From: Acidovorax sp. T1
Lineage (GTDB): Bacteria; Pseudomonadota; Gammaproteobacteria; Burkholderiales; Burkholderiaceae_C
Assembly: GCF_002176815.1 (NCBI RefSeq)
Contig: NZ_CP021648.1
Coordinates: 1,054,001 to 1,118,000 of the forward strand
Direction of reading: 5' to 3'
Length of the DNA stretch: 64,000 bases
Positions within the stretch are counted from its first letter, which is position 1, and every line of letters starts with the position of its first letter. The translations under genes were made by a program, and so were the position numbers. The notes under the pieces were generated by a model that saw only the letters and a program-made list of their open reading frames with translations, ran no database searches and had not been told where the DNA came from. Below are positions 57,700 through 64,000 of this stretch, piece after piece.

Positions 57700-57722
57700 T
57701 TCAACGCCCCTTTCAGATTAAG

Positions 57723-57764
57723 AAACAGTGCCAGACCAGACTGTTTGCCCCGGCTCGTCTGGCC
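57723..57764 (-). promoter_or_regulatory. Candidate attenuator with two mutually exclusive hairpins before asd
   Basis: Minus-strand structure A: GGCCAGAC (57764-57757) with GTCTGGTC (57741-57734), 8 bp with one G-U. Structure B: AAACAGT (57746-57740) with ACTGTTT (57729-57723), followed by CTTAAT, a weak terminator-like T tract. Both use the bases at 57740-57741, and arm 3 of A lies in the loop of B, so only one can form. The layout suits antiterminator/terminator switching controlled by ribosome position on the leader frame. Confidence 0.45.
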
Positions 57765-57795
57765 AGGGAGGGCGCACGACGGTACCGGAGCTGGA

Positions 57796-57897
57796 TCAGC
57801 CCTTAATGGTCGTGGTTTTGGTGGTGATTGCGCGCACAGCCACGCCTGCCAGGGCGGCAGTAGCGGTGTTCAGGGCGAACGGGCGGGCGGCAAACAT
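57796..57897 (-). CDS. Candidate leader peptide of asd (33 codons, Thr/Ile/Lys-rich)
   Basis: The frame runs ATG (57897) to TGA (57796) in the asd leader. Codons 24-32 read ITTKTTTIK: nine in a row that are all Thr, Ile or Lys, end products of the pathway Asd feeds. The rest is unremarkable (MFAARPFALN at the start). A TACAAT promoter element ends 8 bp before the ATG, so the transcript starts at or within a base or two of it and translation would be leaderless. There is no Shine-Dalgarno. By analogy with thrL/ilv leaders, ribosome stalling on these codons would steer the downstream hairpins. It could also be a chance frame; the codon content and position argue against that. Confidence 0.55.
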   Translation of the reverse strand: MFAARPFALNTATAALAGVAVRAITTKTTTIKG

Positions 57898-57905
57898 GGG
57901 GGATG

Positions 57906-57933
57906 ATTGTACCGGATGGCTGCATGGTGCCAA
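57906..57933 (-). promoter_or_regulatory. Sigma-70 promoter of asd and its leader
   Basis: On the minus strand TTGGCA (57928-57933) and TACAAT (57906-57911) are 16 bp apart, each one mismatch from consensus. It lies just after the leuB terminator and just before the leader-peptide ATG. Confidence 0.75.
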
Positions 57934-57966
57934 CTTCAGGGGGAATGGTCGCGAGCGTCGTGAAAG

Positions 57967-57991
57967 CAAAAGGGCGGCACATGGCCGCCCT
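57967..57991 (-). terminator. Terminator of the leu genes after leuB
   Basis: AGGGCGGC (57971-57978) pairs perfectly with GCCGCCCT (57984-57991); on the minus strand the stem is followed by TTTTGCTTT. It starts about 20 bp after the leuB stop and isolates asd from leuB transcription. Confidence 0.8.
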
Positions 57992-58010
57992 GGTGGAATG
58001 CAGTGAAGGA

Positions 58011-59081
<1,071 letters not shown>

Positions 59082-59095
59082 TGAATTGCGCTTTA

Positions 59096-59150
59096 CTTTT
59101 GATAGCTACTAGCGCTTGTCTGGTAAGCGCTAGAGGCTGTTTTTGCTTGA
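59096..59150 (+). repeat. Dispersed intergenic palindromic repeat, copy 10
   Basis: It reads TTTTGATAGCTACTAGCGCT, then TGTCTGGTAAGCGCTAGAGG and CTGTTTTTGC. It lies inside the leu operon between leuD and leuB, so it is present in the middle of a polycistronic mRNA. Confidence 0.88.
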
Positions 59151-59158
59151 AAATTGAA

Positions 59159-59809
59159 TCAGGAGACCATCGAGTGCGCCAGCCACGGCTTGGTGGCCAG
59201 CCGCTGGGCTTCAAAGGCCTTGATCTTGTCGGACTGGCGCAGGGTCAGGCCGATGTCGTCAAAACCGTTGAGAAGGCAGTATTTGCGGAAGGCTTGCACC
59301 TCGAACGGAATCTCCTGTCCTTGCGGGCGCACGATGACCTGCCGTTCCAGGTCGATGGTGAGCTGGTAGCCGGGGAAGGCCAGCACTTCGTCAAACAGCT
59401 GGGCCACCGTGGCCTCGGGCAGCACGATGGGCAGCAGGCCGTTCTTGAAGCAGTTGTTGAAGAAGATGTCGGCAAAGCTGGGCGCGATGACGGCGCGAAA
59501 GCCGTACTGGTCCAGCGCCCAGGGCGCATGTTCGCGACTCGACCCGCAGCCGAAGTTCTTGCGCGCCAGCAGGATGGAAGCGCCTGCGTAGCGCGGCTGG
59601 TTCAGCACGAAGTCGGGGTTGGGTTGGCGGCTGGCCGGGTCTTGCCCCGGTTCGCCGTGGTCCAGGTAGCGCCATTCGTCAAACAGGTTCACGCCAAAGC
59701 CGGTCTTCTTGATCGACTTCAGGAACTGCTTGGGGATGATGGCGTCGGTATCGACGTTCTCGCGGTCCATGGGGGCCACAAGGCCCTGGAGCAAAGTGAA
59801 TTTCTGCAT
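59159..59809 (-). CDS. leuD: 3-isopropylmalate dehydratase small subunit
   Basis: LeuD pairs with LeuC to isomerise 2- to 3-isopropylmalate. The 216-residue protein starts [18 protein letters not shown] and has [34 protein letters not shown] and [13 protein letters not shown], all LeuD signatures. ATG 59809 is chosen; an upstream open frame to 59965 overlaps the entericidin gene. It lies 11 bp after that small gene. Confidence 0.96.
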   Translation of the reverse strand: MQKFTLLQGLVAPMDRENVDTDAIIPKQFLKSIKKTGFGVNLFDEWRYLDHGEPGQDPASRQPNPDFVLNQPRYAGASILLARKNFGCGSSREHAPWALDQYGFRAVIAPSFADIFFNNCFKNGLLPIVLPEATVAQLFDEVLAFPGYQLTIDLERQVIVRPQGQEIPFEVQAFRKYCLLNGFDDIGLTLRQSDKIKAFEAQRLATKPWLAHSMVS

Positions 59810-59820
59810 GGTGTTCTTTG

Positions 59821-59946
59821 TTACTTGGCAGCGCGTTCGATGGCGCTGCCCGCGCGTTCGATGTCCTGGCCCACGCCCTTGACGGTGTTGCAGCCGGCGA
59901 GCACGAAGGCCAGGGACAGGGCGATGAGGGTGGCGGTCTTTTTCAC
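59821..59946 (-). CDS. Entericidin A/B-family small lipoprotein
   Basis: The 41-residue protein has a basic start ([12 protein letters not shown]), a hydrophobic stretch and lipobox LAGC with the lipidated Cys at residue 19, then [20 protein letters not shown], the entericidin amphipathic helix. GGAGA lies 6 bp before the GTG start at 59946. E. coli EcnA/EcnB form a lipoprotein antidote/toxin pair linked to stationary-phase lysis, but single homologues in other bacteria have unclear roles. Its place inside the leucine operon, 11 bp from leuC and 11 bp from leuD, is striking. Confidence 0.85.
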   Translation of the reverse strand: MKKTATLIALSLAFVLAGCNTVKGVGQDIERAGSAIERAAK

Positions 59947-59957
59947 GGCGGTCTCCT

Positions 59958-61379
59958 TCAGGCAAATTGGCGAATGTCTACAAAATGGCCGTGCACGGCA
60001 GCGGCGGCGGCCATGGCGGGGCTGACCAGGTGGGTGCGGCCACCGGCGCCCTGGCGGCCTTCAAAGTTGCGGTTGCTGGTGCTGGCGCAGCGCTCGCCCG
60101 GCTCCAGGCGGTCGGCGTTCATGGCCAGGCACATGCTGCAGCCGGGTTCGCGCCATTCAAAGCCTGCGGCCACAAAAATCTTGTCCAGGCCTTCGCGCTC
60201 GGCCTGTTCCTTGACGAGGCCCGAGCCGGGCACCACCATTGCCAGCTTCACGTTGCTGGCCACCTTGCGGCCCAGGCTCTTCACCACGGCGGCGGCTTCG
60301 CGCATGTCTTCGATGCGGCTGTTGGTGCAGCTGCCGATGAACACCTTGTCGATGGTGATGTCGTTGATCGCCTTGCCGGGTTGCAGGCCCATGTAGGTCA
60401 AGGCGCGCTCGATGGCGCCGCGCTTGTTGGCGTCTTTTTCCTTGTCCGGGTCGGGCACGCGGGCGTCAATGCCCAGCACCATTTCGGGCGAAGTGCCCCA
60501 AGTGACTTGCGGCTGGATGTCGGCAGCGTCGAGCTTTACCACCGTGTCGAACTTCGCGTCGGCGTCGGAATGCAGCGTCTTCCAGTACGCCACGGCCTGG
60601 TCCCATTCGACACCCGTGGGTGAAAGGGGGCGGCCCTTGACGTATTCAATGGTCTTGTCGTCCACGGCCACCAGGCCCGCGCGCGCGCCGCCTTCGATGG
60701 CCATGTTGCACACGGTCATGCGGCCTTCCATGCTCATGGCGCGGAACACCGAGCCGGCGAACTCGATGGTGTAGCCCGTGCCGCCGGCCGTGCCGATCTT
60801 GCCGATGATGGCCAGCACCACGTCCTTGGGGGTCACGCCTTTGGCCAGCGTGCCGTCCACCTGCACCAGCATGTTCTTGGCCTTTTTGGCCAGCAGGGTC
60901 TGCGTAGCCATCACATGCTCGACCTCGGAGGTGCCGATGCCATGGGCCAGCGCGCCAAACGCACCGTGCGTGCTGGTGTGGCTGTCGCCGCAGACCACCG
61001 TCATGCCGGGCAGGGTGGCGCCGTTTTCGGGGCCAATCACATGCACGATGCCCTGGCGCTTGTGCATGAACGGGAAGAACGCGGCGGGCGTGATCTGCGC
61101 CATGTTGTCGTTCAGCGTGGTGATCTGTTCCTTGCTGATCGGGTCGGTGATGCCGTCGTAGCCGTTTTCCCAGCCGGTGGTGGGCGTGTTGTGGTCGGCC
61201 GTGGCCACGATGGAACTCATGCGCCAGACCTTGCGGCCCGCCTCGCGCAGGCCTTCAAAGGCCTGGGGGCTGGTCACTTCGTGCACCAGATGGCGGTCGA
61301 TGTAGAGGATGGACGTGCCATCTTCTTCGGTGTGGACGACGTGTTCGTCCCAGATCTTGTCGTACAGGGTGCGTCCCAT
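59958..61379 (-). CDS. leuC: 3-isopropylmalate dehydratase large subunit
   Basis: LeuC is the aconitase-like catalytic subunit with a [4Fe-4S] cluster. The 473-residue protein has [32 protein letters not shown], and cluster cysteines in [13 protein letters not shown] and [10 protein letters not shown], with [14 protein letters not shown] binding substrate. Length normal. It begins 36 bp downstream of the lysR-type gene on the same strand and leads entericidin-leuD-leuB. Confidence 0.97.
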   Translation of the reverse strand: MGRTLYDKIWDEHVVHTEEDGTSILYIDRHLVHEVTSPQAFEGLREAGRKVWRMSSIVATADHNTPTTGWENGYDGITDPISKEQITTLNDNMAQITPAAFFPFMHKRQGIVHVIGPENGATLPGMTVVCGDSHTSTHGAFGALAHGIGTSEVEHVMATQTLLAKKAKNMLVQVDGTLAKGVTPKDVVLAIIGKIGTAGGTGYTIEFAGSVFRAMSMEGRMTVCNMAIEGGARAGLVAVDDKTIEYVKGRPLSPTGVEWDQAVAYWKTLHSDADAKFDTVVKLDAADIQPQVTWGTSPEMVLGIDARVPDPDKEKDANKRGAIERALTYMGLQPGKAINDITIDKVFIGSCTNSRIEDMREAAAVVKSLGRKVASNVKLAMVVPGSGLVKEQAEREGLDKIFVAAGFEWREPGCSMCLAMNADRLEPGERCASTSNRNFEGRQGAGGRTHLVSPAMAAAAAVHGHFVDIRQFA

Positions 61380-61415
61380 GGCGGTCTCTTTTCGTGGGTG
61401 GGGGTAAGTTGGATT

Positions 61416-62354
61416 TTAGGTCGGCGTGAAAGTGCCGGGCGACGGGCGAACCAGGTGTTCCACCAGCAGCCGCGCGGTGACGGGCAGGGCATCGAAGTCG
61501 CGGGCCACCACGCGCAACTCGCGCTGGGCCCAGGGGTCGGTCAGGGGCACCGCCTGCAGCCGGCCCACGCCGTGCATGAGGGCAAAGGCCCGGTCGGGCA
61601 GCAGGCCCACGCCCAGGCCGTTGTCGATCATGCGGCACATGGCATCCAGCCCCGTGACCTGAATGCGCTGGCGCAGTGGGCGCCCAGCGGCAGCGGCGGC
61701 GGCGCGCATGGCCAGGCTGATGCTGCTGTTGGCGTGCAGGCCGACAATGTCCCAGTCCAGCACTTCTTCAAAATGAATAGCAGCTTGCGCAGACAGGGCG
61801 TGCGCTGCGGGCACAACCAGCACTAAGCGATCGGTGCGATAGGGGCGGCTTTGCAGGTCGGCGGCGGCGGGCCCGCCGGTGTTGCAGATGCCCAGATCGG
61901 CCGCGCCTTCCTGCACGGCGTGCAGCACATCGCTGGAGAGGTGTTCCTGCAGGTCGATCTTGACCTGGCTGTGCGCGCGCGCAAAAGCGCCCAGGTCTTC
62001 GGGCAGAAACTGCACGATGGCCGAGATGTTGGCGTGCATGCGCACATGGCCGCGCACCCCTTCGGCGTATTCGCTCAGTTCGCCCTGCATGCGCTCCAGG
62101 CCAAACAGCACCGTGCGCGCATGGTGCAACAGGCTTTCGCCCGCCGGCGTGAGGGTGACGCCCCGGCTGTGGCGGTAGAGCAGGGCGGTGTCCACGGCGG
62201 TTTCCAGGTCGGACAGGCGCTTGCTGACGGCCGATGCCGCAATGAACTCGCGCTCCGCCGCGCGGCCGATGCTGCCGAGCTCGCACACCGCGACAAAGAG
62301 TTGCAGCGAGGTCAGGTCAATGCGGCGCGCAAAACTGCGCTCGGAGCTTTTCAT
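61416..62354 (-). CDS. LysR-type transcriptional regulator
   Basis: The 312-residue protein has an N-terminal winged helix (about 14-75; LFVAVCELGSIGRAAERE, SAVSKRLSDLETAVDTALLY) and a periplasmic-binding-like effector domain (LPEDLGAFARAH, LVLVVPAAHALS, GVGLLPDRAFALM). It lies directly upstream of leuC in the same direction, which suggests it is co-transcribed with or regulates the leu genes; the effector could be a pathway intermediate, but this is inference. About residues 184-195 (HALSAQAAIHFEE region) are encoded by DNA resembling the dispersed repeat. Confidence 0.9.
   Translation of the reverse strand: MKSSERSFARRIDLTSLQLFVAVCELGSIGRAAEREFIAASAVSKRLSDLETAVDTALLYRHSRGVTLTPAGESLLHHARTVLFGLERMQGELSEYAEGVRGHVRMHANISAIVQFLPEDLGAFARAHSQVKIDLQEHLSSDVLHAVQEGAADLGICNTGGPAAADLQSRPYRTDRLVLVVPAAHALSAQAAIHFEEVLDWDIVGLHANSSISLAMRAAAAAAGRPLRQRIQVTGLDAMCRMIDNGLGVGLLPDRAFALMHGVGRLQAVPLTDPWAQRELRVVARDFDALPVTARLLVEHLVRPSPGTFTPT
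61767..61812 (+). repeat. Degenerate repeat copy inside the lysR-type gene
   Basis: Plus-strand DNA reads TTCAAAATGAATAGCAGCTT, then GCGCAGACAGGGCGTGCGCT. It matches the TCAAAATxATAGCTGCTTGCG head of the family and keeps two GCGC arms, but the palindrome is degraded. The weakest of the three embedded cases. Confidence 0.4.
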
Positions 62355-62414
62355 GGGGATGAATCTTCTCGGTTGGAGAAGGCTTTGTATTTTCCCGCAT
62401 GTTTTATTTGTCTG

Positions 62415-62433
62415 CCATCGCTAAACGCGATGG
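62415..62433. promoter_or_regulatory. Inverted repeat upstream of the lysR-type gene
   Basis: CCATCGC (62415-62421) and GCGATGG (62427-62433) flank TAAAC, about 60 bp before the lysR-type start. A 7-5-7 dyad in this position fits a LysR autoregulatory site; a TTTT follows on the plus strand but no plus-strand gene precedes it. Confidence 0.4.
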
Positions 62434-62486
62434 TTTTCATCTTGTCACGATGCTGCCACAGTGCGCCCCTTGGTGATGTGGCGCTT

Positions 62487-63851
62487 TCAGGCGGTCAGGG
62501 TGCTGCCATGCTCGGGCACTGCGGCGCGCCAGCGCAGTTCATGCTCGATGCGCTGGCGCAGCATGTCGGCCGCGCCCATCTCGCCGTGCACCACATAAAC
62601 CCGGTCGGGCGCATGGCCCATGCTGCGCAGCCAGGCCAGGGTCTGGTTGGCGTCGGCGTGGGCCGAGGCGGCGGTGAGCTGCACCACTTCGGCACGGACC
62701 TCAATGTCCTGCCCGTGGATGCGGGTGGTCTTTTCGCCGCTGGCGATGCGCGCGCCGCGCGTGCCTGGCGCCTGGTGGCCGGTGATGATGACCATGTTGC
62801 GGTGGTCGCCCGCATACAGCGCCAGGTGGTGCAGCACGCGCCCGCCCGTGGCCATGCCGCTGGCCGAAAGAATCACCATGGGGCCGTGGCGGCGCGCCAG
62901 GGCCTTCGATTCTTCGGTGGTCTGCACCATGGTGGCGCCGTGCGAGAGGGCGTCTGCCTCGTGCGCCGTCAGCCGGTGCTCGCCCGCGTGGTGCGCGAAC
63001 AATCCTGTGGTGCTGACGGCCATGGGGCTGTCCAGAAACACCGGCAGTGAACGCGGAACCACGCCCTGCTTCTTGAGCAGGTTGATCGCATGCAGCACCG
63101 CCTGCGCGCGGCCCACGGCAAACACCGGCACCACGGCCACGCCGCCGCGCTGGGACAGGCGTTGCAGGGCGGGGGCCAGTTCCTGCAAGATGTCTGTTTG
63201 CGGGTGCTGGCGGTCGCCGTAGGTGGACTCGACCAGCACCGTGTCGGCCTGGGGTGGTGCCTCGGGCGGGTTCATGACCAGGTCGTCGGGGCGGCCCAGG
63301 TCGCCCGAGAACAGGATGCGCCGACCGCCCACTTCCAGCAGCACGCTGGCCGCGCCCAGGATATGCCCGGCCGGCGTGAAGCTCACGCGCCAGCCAGCAA
63401 TGGGCTCAAACGCCTTGTGGTAGGCATGGATGCGGAACTGCTTCATGCAATGCTGCGCATCCAGCCGGGTGTACAGCGGCAGCGCCGGTGCGTACTGCGA
63501 GAGCTGGTGGCGGTTCAAAAAGGCGGCGTCTTCTTCCTGTAGGTGGCCGCTGTCGGGCAGCAGGATGGCGCACAGGTCGCGCGTGCCGGTGGTTGCGTGA
63601 ATGGGCTTGATGTAGCCGTCGCGTGCCAGCAGGGGCAGGTAGCCGCTGTGGTCCAGGTGCGCATGGGTCAGCACCACGGCGTCGATCTGGTGGGGCGTGA
63701 GGGGCAGGGGCTGCCAGTTGCGCAGGCGCAGCTGCTTGTAGCCCTGGAACAGGCCGCAATCGACCAGCATGCTGTGGCCGTTGTGGCGCACCAGGTATTT
63801 GGAGCCGGTGACGGTGCCCGCACCGCCCAGAAAAGTGATGGTGACGTCCAT
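62487..63851 (-). CDS. Metallo-beta-lactamase/beta-CASP hydrolase (RNA-processing type)
   Basis: The 454-residue protein has the MBL zinc motif THAHLDHSGYLPLL, FTPAGHILGAASV, LFSGDLGRPDDLV, the beta-CASP region with PVFLDSPMAVSTT, and the C-terminal RMMBL domain with SAHADANQTLAWL and YVVHGE. It belongs to the YSH1/CPSF73-like bacterial group, predicted exo/endoribonucleases. ATG 63851 (MDVTITFLGGAGTVTGSKYL) is chosen. It has no obvious partner nearby. The 149 bp after its start to the window edge show no gene. Confidence 0.9.
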   Translation of the reverse strand: MDVTITFLGGAGTVTGSKYLVRHNGHSMLVDCGLFQGYKQLRLRNWQPLPLTPHQIDAVVLTHAHLDHSGYLPLLARDGYIKPIHATTGTRDLCAILLPDSGHLQEEDAAFLNRHQLSQYAPALPLYTRLDAQHCMKQFRIHAYHKAFEPIAGWRVSFTPAGHILGAASVLLEVGGRRILFSGDLGRPDDLVMNPPEAPPQADTVLVESTYGDRQHPQTDILQELAPALQRLSQRGGVAVVPVFAVGRAQAVLHAINLLKKQGVVPRSLPVFLDSPMAVSTTGLFAHHAGEHRLTAHEADALSHGATMVQTTEESKALARRHGPMVILSASGMATGGRVLHHLALYAGDHRNMVIITGHQAPGTRGARIASGEKTTRIHGQDIEVRAEVVQLTAASAHADANQTLAWLRSMGHAPDRVYVVHGEMGAADMLRQRIEHELRWRAAVPEHGSTLTA

Positions 63852-64000
63852 AGCGATTCTCCCTGCGTGCAATGGCTGCCATCGTAGCGGCCTGCGCCGT
63901 CCTTCGGCTCACGGCGGAGCGGGGCGTCATGTGGTTCAGGTCAAGCTGCGTTGGCAAAGACTGCAGGAAAGCGGGAAAGGGGCTCGCGGGGGGTAAGAAA

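Overview
The window is a 64 kb piece of a GC-rich betaproteobacterial chromosome. Gene orders rpmF-plsX-fabH-fabD-fabG-acpP-fabF-rpoE-rseA-degP-lepA-lepB-rnc-era-recO-pdxJ-acpS-nagZ and leuC-leuD-leuB-asd-fimV-truA-trpF-trpB-trpA-accD, plus the protein sequences, point to Burkholderiales, most likely Comamonadaceae (Acidovorax-like). This assignment is inference from remembered families, not a database search. I see no rRNA, tRNA, CRISPR array, transposase, integrase or phage gene; it is core genome with one accessory-looking glycan locus.

Layout. 1-8.5 kb: the tail of a TctC/Bug solute-binding protein, a Cache/PAS/GGDEF diguanylate cyclase, L-lactate dehydrogenase, DNA polymerase IV, an Aer-like chemoreceptor and QueF. 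8.5-13.6 kb (minus): a prolyl 4-hydroxylase-like dioxygenase, YaaA and RNase E. 14.2-17.4 kb (plus): RluC, a HAD phosphatase, a Rieske protein and an S49 peptidase. 17.5-18.9 kb (minus): an RsmI-related methyltransferase coupled to Maf. 19-37.6 kb (plus): ribosome and fatty-acid genes, the sigma-E group, lepA/lepB/rnc/era/recO/pdxJ/acpS/nagZ. 37.6-48.3 kb (minus): lysS, then an eight-gene glycan operon preceded by a LON-domain gene. 49-63.9 kb (minus): accD back through the trp, fimV, asd and leu genes, a LysR regulator and a beta-CASP metallo-hydrolase.

Most notable signals. (1) Upstream of asd sits a promoter, a 33-codon leaderless reading frame with nine consecutive Ile/Thr/Lys codons, and two mutually exclusive hairpins: a candidate transcription attenuator sensing aspartate-family amino acids. 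(2) A family of about 50-60 bp imperfect palindromic repeats occurs roughly 13 times, often overlapping or abutting stop codons, and three further degenerate copies appear to have been absorbed into the coding sequences of trpF, era and a lysR gene. (3) The glycan operon has lipid-carrier initiation, two glycosyltransferases, a methyltransferase, an acyltransferase and a flippase but no polymerase or ligase, which suggests a short glycan exported whole. (4) A small terminated RNA or attenuator lies directly before lepA. (5) PdxJ is of the type I associate with Bacteroidetes.

Functionally the window ties envelope building (fatty-acid initiation and elongation, malonyl-CoA supply by AccD, glycan assembly, SPase I, NagZ, sigma-E/DegP) to translation and RNA turnover (RNase E, RNase III, Era, LepA, RluC, TruA, L32, LysRS) and to amino-acid synthesis (Leu, Trp, aspartate family).
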